Positions 9,577 to 18,651 of a stretch of DNA of 64,000 nt are shown one piece after another (within the stretch, counting starts at the first letter, position 1; every line of letters starts with the position of its first letter). The DNA is from Mesorhizobium shangrilense. Its GTDB lineage: Bacteria; Pseudomonadota; Alphaproteobacteria; Rhizobiales; Rhizobiaceae. The position numbers and the translations under genes were made by a program. The notes under the pieces were generated by a model. It had not been told where the DNA came from. It worked only from the letters and a program-made list of their open reading frames with translations, and did not search any database. The stretch is from positions 496,001 to 560,000 of the forward strand of contig NZ_JBEWSZ010000002.1 of assembly GCF_040537815.1 (NCBI RefSeq). Reading direction: 5' to 3'.

Positions 9577-9718
9577 CCTTCTCCCCTGAAGGTGGATCGG
9601 CGCGCAGCGCCGAGACGGTTGAAGGGTGCTGGACGGAGTGTCGGCGGTGCCAAGCTGGAGCACCCCTCATCCGACCTCGCTTCGCGAGGCCACCTTCTCC
9701 CACAACAAGGGGAGAAGG
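9577..9718 (+). repeat. RIME-like intergenic palindromic repeat, copy A
   Basis: A ~140-base mosaic element starting with CCTTCTCCCC and ending with GGGGAGAAGG, with internal palindromes GGCGCGCAGCGCC and CCTCGCTTCGCGAGG and the conserved segment GAGACGGTTGA. Related copies lie at 22955-23095, 53119-53225 and, reversed, 63727-63874. It sits in the convergent gap between apt and the MaoC pair. The layout matches Rhizobium-specific intergenic mosaic elements (RIME). Confidence 0.85.
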
Positions 9719-9732
9719 AAGAGGCATTGCCT

Positions 9733-10197
9733 CTACTCCACCTTCACCAGCACGGCGCTCTCAAACTCCAGCACCTTGTCGCCGGTCGAATCGAAGGCGT
9801 CCGAATGCAGCGCCAGCAGTCGCCAGCCGGGGCGTGAGGCGATGGGGCGGTGGGACAGGGCGGTGCGGGTGAAGGTCACCGTCTCGCCGGCATAGACCGG
9901 CTTCAGCCATTTCAGGTTCTTGAAGCCGGGCGAGGGGCCGAATTCCGGCACGGGGCCAGGGCCGGTCCAGCCCTCGGCGTCCATGCCTGCCTGAAGATTG
10001 TATTTCATCCAGGTGGCGGCGGTGTGCCAGCCGGAGGCGCAGAGGCCGCCGAGCACGCTGGCCTTGGCCGCCTCTTCATCGACATGGAAGACCTGCGGGT
10101 CGTATTTGCGGGCGAAGGCCTTGATCTCCTCCGGCTCGAATCTGTGCGAGCCGAGCGTGACGGTGGTGCCGATGCGGAAGAACGCGTCCAATGTCAT
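9733..10197 (-). CDS. MaoC-like dehydratase domain protein
   Basis: A 154-residue hot-dog-fold protein. It shows the MaoC/R-hydratase pattern: an ARKYDPQVFHVDEEAA segment with the catalytic Asp and His of the hydratase motif, and the LCASGWHTAA helix. Family members hydrate or dehydrate enoyl-CoA or acyl-CoA substrates. It overlaps the upstream paralogue by four bases (10194-10197), so the two are translationally coupled. They share about the same motif order and may form one heteromeric enzyme; this is inference from the tandem arrangement. Confidence 0.88.
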   Translation of the reverse strand: MTLDAFFRIGTTVTLGSHRFEPEEIKAFARKYDPQVFHVDEEAAKASVLGGLCASGWHTAATWMKYNLQAGMDAEGWTGPGPVPEFGPSPGFKNLKWLKPVYAGETVTFTRTALSHRPIASRPGWRLLALHSDAFDSTGDKVLEFESAVLVKVE

Positions 10198-10682
10198 GAC
10201 AGGTTCTCCGCAGCATCACGCGTGAGGAACATGCCGGTGTTTTCGAGTTCGAAGACGCTTTCGCCACGCTGGTTGAAAAGCTCCGCCCGCATGGTGATCA
10301 GGCCAAGCTGCGGCCTCGATTTGGACAGGCGCTTGGCGACGATGGTGCTGTGGCCGGTCAGCGTGTCGCCAGCCAGCACCGGCTTCTTCCATTTGACATA
10401 CTCGATGCCGGGCGAGCCCTGCGAGGTCGAATCCAGCAGGAACGCGTCGCACCACATGCGCATGAACATGGCGCAGGTGTGCCAGCCCGAAGCAGCCAGG
10501 CCGCCGAGGATGCTGGCCTTGCCGGCTTCCTCGTCGAGATGCATCGGCTGCGGGTCGAACTCCCCGGCGAATTCGATGATCTCTTGCGCGCTTACCAGCT
10601 TCGTGCCGAGGTCGAGCTTCGTGCCCTCGATGAAATCATCATAGGTCCAGGTCTTTGCGGGAACAGAAGTCTTTCCGGTCAT
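10194..10682 (-). CDS. MaoC-like dehydratase domain protein
   Basis: A 162-residue hot-dog-fold paralogue of the adjacent downstream protein. The hydratase motif is seen as AGEFDPQPMHLDEEAG, followed by GLAASGWHTCAMFMR. The middle KWKKPVLAGDTL segment matches the KWLKPVYAGET segment of its partner. It is the first gene of a two-gene operon. Its substrate is likely an acyl-CoA thioester, but nothing nearby fixes the pathway. Confidence 0.88.
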   Translation of the reverse strand: MTGKTSVPAKTWTYDDFIEGTKLDLGTKLVSAQEIIEFAGEFDPQPMHLDEEAGKASILGGLAASGWHTCAMFMRMWCDAFLLDSTSQGSPGIEYVKWKKPVLAGDTLTGHSTIVAKRLSKSRPQLGLITMRAELFNQRGESVFELENTGMFLTRDAAENLS

Positions 10683-10806
10683 CTCTCAAATCCGGTGAGG
10701 AACATGCGGGTGCGACGGATCGGCGTTCCCGGATGAAGGCCGGACGCGGTCAGGTCAAGTATTTTCTAGTGCGCCAGGCAGCCGAGGTGGACGCCGAGGC
10801 AACGCA

Positions 10807-11781
10807 TCAGAGCCAGCCGCGACGGCGGAAATACCAGTAGGGCAGGATCGCCGACAGCACCATCATGCCGATGGCGAAGGGGTAGCCGAAGTTCCATTTG
10901 AGTTCGGGGATGATGTCGAAATTCATGCCGTAGATCGAGGCGACCAGCGTCGGCGGCAGGAAGATGACGGCGGCGACCGAGAAGATCTTGATGATGGCGT
11001 TCTGCTCGATGGAGATCATGCCGAGCGTCGCGTCGAGCAGGAAGGAGATCTTCTGCGACAGGAAGGTGGCGTGGTCGGCGAGTGACAGCACGTCGCGTGA
11101 CAGCGTCTTGATGCGCGCCTTGGTGTCCTTGCTCATCTTCATGCGGGTCGAGGCATGGGCAAAGAAGCCGGCCAGGCGCTGCAGCGAGATCAGGCTGTCG
11201 CGCACGGAGGAAGCGATGTCCTCCTTGCGGCCGATGCCCTTGAGCAGTTCCTGGAAATCGCGATTGCGCTTGGAAACCTTGGTCGAGGTTGCCTGGAAGA
11301 TGTCGCGCGAGATGGTCTCGATATCGCGGCCGGCGCGTTCCAGTATGTCGGCGAGACGGTCGACGATCGCCTCCAGCAGTCCGATCAGGATGGTGTCGCC
11401 GCTGGTGCAGCCCATCACCACCTTCTCGGCGCGCTGCGGAAAGGTCTTGAACGCCTTGGGCTCGTGGTAGCGCACGGTGATGAGCCTGGTGCCGGCGAGC
11501 ACGAAGGTGACCGGCGACATCAGCGGATCGTCGACCTCGGTCTGGGCCGGCAGCGTGGCGGTCATGAAATAGGCGCCGTCCTCGACATAGAGGCGGCTGG
11601 AGATTTCGATCTCCTCCATCTCCTCGCGGGTCGGGATGGCTACGCCGAGCCAGTTCTCGATGGTTGCTTCTTCTTCCTTCGTCGGGTTGAGCAGGTCCGC
11701 CCAGACGACGCTGTCGCCATTCTGCACGAGGTCATCGACGACGCGCAGGCGATCATTGTCCACGACGAAAGCCTTGATCAT
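10807..11781 (-). CDS. corA: CorA family magnesium/cobalt transporter
   Basis: A 324-residue CorA-type channel. The large cytoplasmic N-terminal domain and long helical stalk are followed by two C-terminal transmembrane helices. The signature GMN motif ends the first helix (SIYGMNFDIIPEL), and the C-terminus is basic (YFRRRGWL). It should form a pentamer in the inner membrane that admits Mg2+ and perhaps Co2+ or Ni2+. It is a single-gene unit with 159 bases before the next gene. Confidence 0.93.
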   Translation of the reverse strand: MIKAFVVDNDRLRVVDDLVQNGDSVVWADLLNPTKEEEATIENWLGVAIPTREEMEEIEISSRLYVEDGAYFMTATLPAQTEVDDPLMSPVTFVLAGTRLITVRYHEPKAFKTFPQRAEKVVMGCTSGDTILIGLLEAIVDRLADILERAGRDIETISRDIFQATSTKVSKRNRDFQELLKGIGRKEDIASSVRDSLISLQRLAGFFAHASTRMKMSKDTKARIKTLSRDVLSLADHATFLSQKISFLLDATLGMISIEQNAIIKIFSVAAVIFLPPTLVASIYGMNFDIIPELKWNFGYPFAIGMMVLSAILPYWYFRRRGWL

Positions 11782-11940
11782 CGCCAGATCTCCCCTGCCG
11801 GATTAAAGGGTGCGTTCGGATGGACGCGTCGTGTCGGATTGCTGGGGGGCGCGAATGCACCCCCCAGTGCACCCGCCGCTTAGACCCGTGACATGACAAA
11901 ATCAAGACAGGCCGGATCGTGGCGGGACGGCACTTGCGGC

Positions 11941-12735
11941 TCAGAAAAACTCGTCGAGCAGCCTGTACCAGGCAAGCTTGAGCGGATCGGCCTCGACAAA
12001 ACCATAGCTGTCGAGGAAAGGCTGTATCCACGCCTCGCCGAGATTGTGCCGGATGCTCCAGCAGGCAAGCGCAAGGTCCTGGTGGCGATCGGCGACGCCC
12101 AGCCGGCCGCAGTCGATGAATCCGCTGAATGTACCTTCGGCGGCCATGACATTGGGCAGGCAGGCGTCACCATGCGTTACCACAAGGTCCTGCGTCGCCG
12201 GTCTCAATAACAGAAGCTCGGCGAAGGCGTCCGCCGCCGTCCGCCCCTGCCGCTCCTCGTCGAAATCGCTTTCGTCGACCTCGCCGGCCTCCATGCGGGC
12301 TCGCGCCATGGCGATCCGCTTGTCGAGACCGTGGTCGAAGGGGCACGAACGAACATCGAGCGCATGCAATGCGCGCAGCGCGCCGGCCATGATGTCGATC
12401 GTGTTGCCGGCATCGGCTGGCGGCGCCGACACCAGGTCATGCCCCGCCACGGCGCTCATGAGAAGCCAGTCGCGGCCGGCATGCGTCTCGAAGGCCATCG
12501 CGCGCGGGCAGGCGATGCCTTGGCCGGCAAGCCAGCGCAGTCGTGCCGCCTCTTCGGCGAGTTCGGCAAAGGGCTTCGCCTGTTCCGTCTTGAGGAACAG
12601 CGCTGGCTTGCCTTCGGCCTCCAGGCGAAAAACGCCGGCGACGGAACGGCCGATCGTCTGCAGGTCCCACGTATAGCCATGGAGAAGTTCGCGTAGGCCA
12701 TGCGGCAGGTCGATTTCAGGGGGATGGCTGTTCAT
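11941..12735 (-). CDS. APH(3')-type aminoglycoside O-phosphotransferase
   Basis: A 264-residue kinase-fold protein. The catalytic loop VTHGDACLPNVM, the metal-binding FIDCGRLGVADRHQD and the C-terminal YRLLDEFF closely follow APH(3') enzymes such as the Tn5 kinase, and the overall length is the same. The expected reaction is ATP-dependent phosphorylation of the 3'-hydroxyl of kanamycin-type aminoglycosides. No mobile element or integron lies near, so it looks like a resident chromosomal gene. Its native substrate and expression level are unknown. Confidence 0.88.
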   Translation of the reverse strand: MNSHPPEIDLPHGLRELLHGYTWDLQTIGRSVAGVFRLEAEGKPALFLKTEQAKPFAELAEEAARLRWLAGQGIACPRAMAFETHAGRDWLLMSAVAGHDLVSAPPADAGNTIDIMAGALRALHALDVRSCPFDHGLDKRIAMARARMEAGEVDESDFDEERQGRTAADAFAELLLLRPATQDLVVTHGDACLPNVMAAEGTFSGFIDCGRLGVADRHQDLALACWSIRHNLGEAWIQPFLDSYGFVEADPLKLAWYRLLDEFF

Positions 12736-12779
12736 CGCTTGCGGGCGGCCTCATGGCCGCCCGTCCTCCTTATGATCGT

Positions 12780-14114
12780 CTACCGGGAGTTCGGCAGGAT
12801 CTGGTGCAGCACGATGGCCCAGACGGCGCCGAATGCGATCGATGAGCCGAGGATATACTGCACCAGGTCGGGAAGCGTTTTCACGAAATCCGGCGGCGCC
12901 AGCGTGGCGAACAGCGCCATGAGGATGGGAAGGCCGATGACCAGCATGTTCCTCTCGTTCAGCGGTGTGCCGCGCACAACGCGAAAACCGTTCATGGCGA
13001 TGACGACGCAGAGCACGCCGAAGACGCCACCGATGACCGGTCCCGGTATCGACGCGATGACCGCCGAGAGCTTGCCGATCAGCCCGAACAGCACCAGGAA
13101 GATGCCGGCCGCGGCAAAGGCGGCCCGGCTGGCGATGCCGGTGATGGCGATGATGCCTGCATTGGACGAGTAGCCGGTGACCGGCGTGCTGCAAAGCAGC
13201 GCGCTGATCAGGCAGCCGAGGCCTTCACCGGTGGCGCCCTTGTCGAGTTGGTCATCCGTCAGCGGCTTGTCGATGACGGCGCCAACCGCAAACCAGGTGC
13301 CGGTGGTCTCGGCCAGAACGACGATGTAGACGATCAGCATCGTCAGCGTCGCCGACAGCGAGAACGTCACGTCGAGGTTGAAGAACGCGATGCGCGGCAT
13401 GGAAAACCAGGTCGCGGCGGACACGCCCGACATGTTCAGCTGGCCCATGAAGGCGGCGGCCGCGCTGCCGGCCGCGAGCGCGATGATCACAGAGAGCAGG
13501 CGCAGCCAGTTGCCCTTGGCGCCAAGCGCCATGCCGGCCAGCATGCAGCCGACCAGCACCGCCGCCGCGATGAAGGCGAGGATGATATTGCCGCCGACGG
13601 TTGCCGTGCCGTGGACGGCGAACACGCTTTCCTTGAGCGCCACCGGCATCAGGGCGACGCCGACGACGATGATGATCGCGCCACCGACGATGGGCGGCAC
13701 GAATCGGTTGACGAGGCGATGGAAGACCTTGGTCGGCGACCCCAGCAGCATGACCAGTATGGCGCCCGGGATAAGCGCGCCCACCACGGCGGAAAGGCTG
13801 CCAATGCCGCCGCCGGCTCCGAACGCGATGGCCAGCACCGCGCCGATCGGAACGAAGGACGGCCCTTGCACCACGGGCAACCGCATCAGGAACTGCGACT
13901 GGATCAATGTCGCGATACCGGCCGCGACGAAGGCCGACTGGATGAAGGCGCCGGCATCGCCGACGCTGAAGGCGAGCACCGATGCGATGATGAACGGCAC
14001 GATATAGACGTCCATCGCCAGCACATGCTGGAGGCCGAGCAGTGCGGCCTTCCCCCATGGCAGCGGATCGTCCGGCTGGGCAATCAGTGTGATTTCTGGT
14101 GCAACGCGTTCCAT
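12780..14114 (-). CDS. NCS2 family nucleobase (xanthine/uracil) permease
   Basis: A 444-residue integral membrane transporter with about 12-14 hydrophobic helices. The NCS2 signatures are present: LLGLQHVLAMD in the first helix, QGPSFVPIG in the third, and GLGCLISALLCSTPVTGYSSNAG in the substrate-binding helix. It should import a purine base with a proton or sodium ion. It is divergent from guanine deaminase with a 123-base shared promoter region, which points to guanine, xanthine or a related purine as substrate. Confidence 0.9.
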   Translation of the reverse strand: MERVAPEITLIAQPDDPLPWGKAALLGLQHVLAMDVYIVPFIIASVLAFSVGDAGAFIQSAFVAAGIATLIQSQFLMRLPVVQGPSFVPIGAVLAIAFGAGGGIGSLSAVVGALIPGAILVMLLGSPTKVFHRLVNRFVPPIVGGAIIIVVGVALMPVALKESVFAVHGTATVGGNIILAFIAAAVLVGCMLAGMALGAKGNWLRLLSVIIALAAGSAAAAFMGQLNMSGVSAATWFSMPRIAFFNLDVTFSLSATLTMLIVYIVVLAETTGTWFAVGAVIDKPLTDDQLDKGATGEGLGCLISALLCSTPVTGYSSNAGIIAITGIASRAAFAAAGIFLVLFGLIGKLSAVIASIPGPVIGGVFGVLCVVIAMNGFRVVRGTPLNERNMLVIGLPILMALFATLAPPDFVKTLPDLVQYILGSSIAFGAVWAIVLHQILPNSR

Positions 14115-14237
14115 GGTGTCCCCCTCTGGAATTTATCGTTCGATCATGTGATCAGTCAGGCCCGAAAGACAGCGGCAGCAGTGGTTGCCAACTGTTTTTT
14201 AGTAGGCCACGCAGCACCTTAGCCGGAGCGACCATGC

Positions 14238-15599
14238 ATGACGAAAGAGCCCTTCACGCTGATTGGGACCGCCTTCCACACACCGGAACGCTGCCGGCTG
14301 GAAGTGCTGCAGGATCATCTGTTCAGCGTCGATGCGCAGGGGCGTATCGCTGAGATCCTGGCGCCTGGCCGTCCGGAGTACGAAGCGAGAGCGAACGCGG
14401 CCAGGCAGGCGGGCACGTTGGTGCTGCTTGCCGATGGCCAGTTCCTGCTGCCCGGTCTCGTCGACCTGCACATCCATGCGCCGCAGTGGCCGCAGATGGG
14501 CAAGGCGCTGGATGTGCCGCTCGAAGTCTGGCTGCAGAAATACACCTTTCCGCTCGAGGCCCGTTACGCGGATGTCGACTATGCCCGCGAAGTCTACGCC
14601 GACCTGGTCGACAACCTTCTGGCCAACGGAACCACGACGGCGCTCTATTTCGCCACGGTCCATGTCGACGCCAGCCTGGCGCTTGCCGAGACATGTCTTG
14701 CAAAAGGCCAGCGCGCCCTGGTCGGCAAGGTGGCGATGGACGACCCTGAGCAATGTCCGCCCTTCTACCGCGATGCCGATGCGACAAGTGCGGTGGCGGA
14801 CACCAGGCGTTTCATCGAGGCGGTAAAGGTGCTGGATCCGCAGGAGAGGCCGCTCGTCCAGCCGGCGATCACACCACGCTTCATCCCGAGCTGCACCGAT
14901 GCGGCACTGCAGGGGCTGGGCGAGCTCGCGACCGAATTCGGCTGCCATGTGCAGACGCATTGCTCAGAAAGCGACTGGGCAAAGCAGTTCGTCGAGGCGC
15001 GCTTCGGCCAAACCGATGCGGCGAGCCTGGGCGGCTTCGGCTTGCTCACCCGCCATACGATCCTGGCGCATTCGAACTTCATCAATGAGCCGGACATGGA
15101 CCTGATCAAGGAGAAGGGCGCGGGCGTGGCCCATTGCCCGCTGTCCAATGTCTATTTCGCCAATGCAGCGTTTCCGCTGCGCGCAGCACTGGACCGGCAG
15201 ATGCATGTCGGGCTCGGAACGGACATTTCCGGAGGCTACAGCCCATCGCTGTTCGACGGCTGCCGGCATGCGCTGTCGACATCGAGGACGCTGCAAAGTG
15301 GTGTCCATGCCGGCCTGCCGCCCGAGCAGCGCGGCGCGCCCGGCGAGCCCATCACCCATCAGGAGGCGTTCTGGCTGGCGACCGCCGGGGGCGCCGAAGC
15401 GCTCGACCTGCCGACGGGCAGTTTTCGTGTCGGGCATGAATTCGACGCGCTGCTGATCGATACGAAGGCCAAGGCCTCGAATATCCACATCAACGCGGCT
15501 GATGATACGCTTGAAGATGTGTTCCAGAAGATTGTGCTCAACGCGGCACGCGCCAACATCGCCATGGTCTGGGTGAGGGGGCGGATGGTGGTTGGATGA
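14238..15599 (+). CDS. guaD: Guanine deaminase
   Basis: A 453-residue amidohydrolase that converts guanine to xanthine and ammonia. The zinc site and catalytic residues are visible in order: VDLHIHAPQ (HxH), PRFIPSC, QTHCSESDW, HTILAHSNF and GLGTDISGG with the final Asp. Length and motif order match GuaD rather than other amidohydrolases. It faces the NCS2 permease gene, so uptake and deamination of guanine are likely co-regulated. A different-frame ATG four bases upstream is not used. Confidence 0.95.
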   Translation: MTKEPFTLIGTAFHTPERCRLEVLQDHLFSVDAQGRIAEILAPGRPEYEARANAARQAGTLVLLADGQFLLPGLVDLHIHAPQWPQMGKALDVPLEVWLQKYTFPLEARYADVDYAREVYADLVDNLLANGTTTALYFATVHVDASLALAETCLAKGQRALVGKVAMDDPEQCPPFYRDADATSAVADTRRFIEAVKVLDPQERPLVQPAITPRFIPSCTDAALQGLGELATEFGCHVQTHCSESDWAKQFVEARFGQTDAASLGGFGLLTRHTILAHSNFINEPDMDLIKEKGAGVAHCPLSNVYFANAAFPLRAALDRQMHVGLGTDISGGYSPSLFDGCRHALSTSRTLQSGVHAGLPPEQRGAPGEPITHQEAFWLATAGGAEALDLPTGSFRVGHEFDALLIDTKAKASNIHINAADDTLEDVFQKIVLNAARANIAMVWVRGRMVVG

Positions 15600-15647
15600 A
15601 AGCCACTGGTGGCAGGCCATCGGGTGAATTGCACCATCACGGGCTTT

Positions 15648-15831
15648 GGCGCTGCCCCTCATTGTCCTGCCGGACATTTCTCCCCGTATAGTGACGGGGA
15701 GAAAAGTTGCTGTCATCGATGGTTTTGCCAATTTTCAGCGTAGTAGTAAGGGAGCCAAGGTTGCGGCCAGCTACTTTCTCCCCGTCCCTATACGGGGAGA
15801 AATGTCCGGCAGGACAATGAGGGGCGGCGCC
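15648..15831. repeat. 184-base element with 43-bp terminal inverted repeats
   Basis: The arms 15648-15690 and 15789-15831 are inverted copies with a single mismatch. They start GGCGC(T/C)GCCCCTCATTG and include ACATTTCTCCCCGTATA. The 98-base centre codes for nothing obvious. The left arm also has its own small hairpin (CCCCGTATAGTGACGGGG). It lies in the convergent 302-base gap between guaD and ychF, which otherwise holds no gene. It could act as a bidirectional terminator, or be a MITE-like or RIME-type element. Confidence 0.85.
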
Positions 15832-15901
15832 AGAATAGGCAATTCACCAGAACCGATTGCCCCGCCAATGCACCACACCTCCATGGCGCGACCATTACCC
15901 A

Positions 15902-17005
15902 TCACGTGTTGAACTTGAACAGCAGGACGTCACCGTCCTGGACGACATATTCCTTGCCTTCATCGCGCGCCTTGCCGGCTTCCTTGGCCGCTACTTCGCC
16001 GCCCAGCGTGATGAAGTCGTTGTAGGAGATCGTCTGGGCGCGGATGAAGCCGCGTTCGAAGTCGGTGTGGATGACGCCAGCGGCCTGCGGTGCCTTGTCG
16101 CCCTTGTGGATGGTCCAGGCGCGCGTTTCCTTCGGCCCGGCGGTGAAATAGGTGATCAGGTGGAGAAGCTCGTAGCCGGCGCGGATGACCTTGTTGAGGC
16201 CGGGTTCGTCGAGGCCGAGCGAGGACAGGAATTCCATCTCCTCCTCGTCTGAAAGCTGAGCGACTTCGGCCTCGATCGCGGCCGAGATCACCACGACGCT
16301 GGCGCCTTGCGCGGCGGCCATCTTTTCCACGGCCTTGGTGTGCTCATTGCCAGCCGCGGCATCGGCCTCGGCGACGTTGCAGACATACAGTACGGGATGC
16401 GAGGTCAACAGGTTCAGGCCCTGCAGGATGCGGAGGTCCTCGGCCGAAATACCCTTGAGCAGGACGCGGGTCGGCTTGCCGGCCTGCAGCAACTCGAGTG
16501 CGGCCTCCATCATCGGCAGCACGGTGGTCGCTTCCTTGTCCTTGCTACCGGCGCGCTTGCGGATCTGCACGATGCGGCGCTCAATGCTGTCGAGATCGGC
16601 GAGCATCAGTTCGGTCTCAACCGTCTCGGCGTCAGCGACGGGGTCGATGCGGCCCTCGACATGGGTGATGTCGTCATCCTCGAAGCAGCGCAGCACATGC
16701 ACGATGGCATCGACCTCGCGGATGTTGGCGAGGAACTGGTTGCCAAGGCCTTCGCCTTTCGAGGCGCCGCGCACCAGGCCGGCGATGTCGACGAAGGAGA
16801 TGCGGGTCGGGATGATCTCCTTCGACTTGGCGGTCGCGGCGATCTTCTGCAGGCGCGGGTCGGGTACCGCCACCTCGCCGGTGTTCGGTTCGATGGTGCA
16901 GAACGGATAGTTGGCGGCCTGCGCCGCCGCCGTCCTGGTCAACGCGTTGAAAAGCGTCGACTTGCCGACGTTGGGCAAGCCAACGATGCCGCATTTGAAA
17001 CCCAT
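15902..17005 (-). CDS. ychF: Redox-regulated ATPase YchF (Obg-like)
   Basis: A 367-residue P-loop protein of the Obg/OLA1 family that binds ribosomes and prefers ATP to GTP. Walker A is GLPNVGKST at residues 7-15. The switch region reads DIAGLVRGASKGEGLGN. The base-specificity loop is YVCNVAE rather than NKxD, which fits ATP use. The coiled-coil insertion (ERRIVQIRKRAGSKDKE) and C-terminal TGS domain (TYFTAGPKETRAWTI) are intact. It ends the rplY-pth run on this strand. Confidence 0.96.
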   Translation of the reverse strand: MGFKCGIVGLPNVGKSTLFNALTRTAAAQAANYPFCTIEPNTGEVAVPDPRLQKIAATAKSKEIIPTRISFVDIAGLVRGASKGEGLGNQFLANIREVDAIVHVLRCFEDDDITHVEGRIDPVADAETVETELMLADLDSIERRIVQIRKRAGSKDKEATTVLPMMEAALELLQAGKPTRVLLKGISAEDLRILQGLNLLTSHPVLYVCNVAEADAAAGNEHTKAVEKMAAAQGASVVVISAAIEAEVAQLSDEEEMEFLSSLGLDEPGLNKVIRAGYELLHLITYFTAGPKETRAWTIHKGDKAPQAAGVIHTDFERGFIRAQTISYNDFITLGGEVAAKEAGKARDEGKEYVVQDGDVLLFKFNT

Positions 17006-17126
17006 TTTTGTCCGGTCCTATCGGGAAATCGAAATTTGATCAGGGCTATGGGGGATCGGGCCAATGATCGTCAAGCCCCTACCGGGTCAGGCGGCTTCGT
17101 GCCGAGGCTAAGCCGATGGCCGATGC

Positions 17127-17879
17127 TCAGCCTGCCAGTTCTCGCAATCTGGCGAGCCGGCGAGGCTCCCGGGCGACAAAGACGGTGTCCTTCTCCAGAA
17201 TGGCGAGTGCGCGCCGGGCGCTCAAGCGTGCGCGATCCATGTCGCCAAGCCGGGCATGGCATTCGGCCAGTTCCTCGCGCATATAGGGCGCCTGATCGCC
17301 TTCGGCTTCCGCGGCATCGGCAATCTCCTCGGCCAGGAGCCGGGCTTCTTCAAAGTGGCCGAGCGCGCGCAATGTCCTGACCACAGCATAGAATGCGATG
17401 CGCAACTCCAGTTTCTGGCTTTGCTGGCGCCGCACGTCGGCTGCCTGCCTGAAAAGCCGCAGGGCGTCCTCAAATCGGCCGGCGTCGAAACAGATCCAGC
17501 CAAGATTATGCAGCAGAGGTGCCCGCCAGGCTTCGGCCTCCGGATGCTCGCCGACATAGGCGAGGGCGGTGGCGGTCCATTCGATGGCATCATCGAGCGT
17601 TCCGGAGATGGCGATCATGTGGGCTGCATCGACAGCAAGGGCGTTCGCGCGTGCCTCTCGTGCCAACCGCCATGCCTCATGAAACAGCGGCCGCGCCATG
17701 TCCCGCTGTCCAGCGGAATTATACAGTCGACCGCGCTCGATGACGCATGCCGCACGCCCGGCGGGATCTTCGCCGGCAAGGTGCGAGGCCTGGTCGATCA
17801 GCGCTTGGGCAGCATCGAAATCGCCAGCCAGGCCAAGTCGCCCCGCTTGCCTGGCCAGATCCGAAACGTCATCCGTCAT
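17127..17879 (-). CDS. Helical-repeat (TPR-like) hypothetical protein
   Basis: A 250-residue soluble protein made of about five degenerate TPR-like helix pairs (for example LGWICFDAGRFEDALRLFRQ and LRALGHFEEARLLAEE). No signal peptide or catalytic motif is visible. The ATG at 17879 is chosen because the frame upstream of it runs through the end of pth with unlikely composition. It lies 29 bases after pth in the same direction and is probably co-transcribed with it. It likely mediates protein contacts; the partner is unknown. Confidence 0.8.
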   Translation of the reverse strand: MTDDVSDLARQAGRLGLAGDFDAAQALIDQASHLAGEDPAGRAACVIERGRLYNSAGQRDMARPLFHEAWRLAREARANALAVDAAHMIAISGTLDDAIEWTATALAYVGEHPEAEAWRAPLLHNLGWICFDAGRFEDALRLFRQAADVRRQQSQKLELRIAFYAVVRTLRALGHFEEARLLAEEIADAAEAEGDQAPYMREELAECHARLGDMDRARLSARRALAILEKDTVFVAREPRRLARLRELAG

Positions 17880-17908
17880 GCCGGCCTCGCTTGCCGCCGC
17901 CGGCCACC

Positions 17909-18628
17909 TCAGTCCTTGCCGAACAGCTTCTTCAGCATGGCGGCCATCGGGCCGGATTCCGGCAATTTGGCCACCGGCTGCTGCGGGCGCGCCTGGCGGA
18001 CGTGGCTCTGTTGCTTGGGTGTCTGTTTCTGCGCCGGCTTTTCCGGCTCGGGCTCGGCGTTGCCACGAACAGCGAGGCTGAGTTTGTTCATGAAGCCGGA
18101 TTCGTCGCCCTTGGCGATCATGCCGGCATTGTCGCCGATGGCGTCGAGCAGCGGCTCGAGCCATTCGCGGTCATATTTGGAGAAGTCGCCGAGCACATGA
18201 TGCTGGACCATTTCCTTGACGCCGGGGTGGCCGACGCCGATGCGCACGCGGCGATAGGTGTTGCCGATATGGCCGTCGATCGAGCGGATGCCGTTGTGGC
18301 CGCCGGCGCCGCCGCCGGTCTTGATGCGGACCTTGCCCTCGGCGAGGTCGATCTCGTCGTAGAAGACGGTGAGCGCGGAGGATTCGAGCTTGTAGAAGCG
18401 CAGTGCTTCGCCGACCGATTGTCCCGAAAGGTTCATGAAGGTCTGCGGCTTGATCAGGACGATCTTTTCGCCGCCAAGCGCGCCTTCTGAAATCAGGCCC
18501 TGGAACTTCTTCGACCAGGGCGAAAAGGAATGGCGGCGGGCGATTGCGTCCGCCGCCATGAAGCCGACATTGTGCCGGTTGTTGGCATACTTCGCGCCCG
18601 GATTGCCGAGTCCTGCAAACAGCAGCAT
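17909..18628 (-). CDS. pth: Peptidyl-tRNA hydrolase
   Basis: A 239-residue enzyme that frees tRNA from peptidyl-tRNA dropped by ribosomes. Catalytic His lies in [10 protein letters not shown] near residue 19. The other conserved pieces, [26 protein letters not shown] and [12 protein letters not shown], are all present. The protein is about 40 residues longer than usual because of a C-terminal low-complexity tail rich in Lys, Gln and Pro. It follows rplY by 23 bases, a common pairing. Confidence 0.96.
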   Translation of the reverse strand: MLLFAGLGNPGAKYANNRHNVGFMAADAIARRHSFSPWSKKFQGLISEGALGGEKIVLIKPQTFMNLSGQSVGEALRFYKLESSALTVFYDEIDLAEGKVRIKTGGGAGGHNGIRSIDGHIGNTYRRVRIGVGHPGVKEMVQHHVLGDFSKYDREWLEPLLDAIGDNAGMIAKGDESGFMNKLSLAVRGNAEPEPEKPAQKQTPKQQSHVRQARPQQPVAKLPESGPMAAMLKKLFGKD

Positions 18629-18651
18629 CGTCAGCTCCGGGCGGAAGGGGA

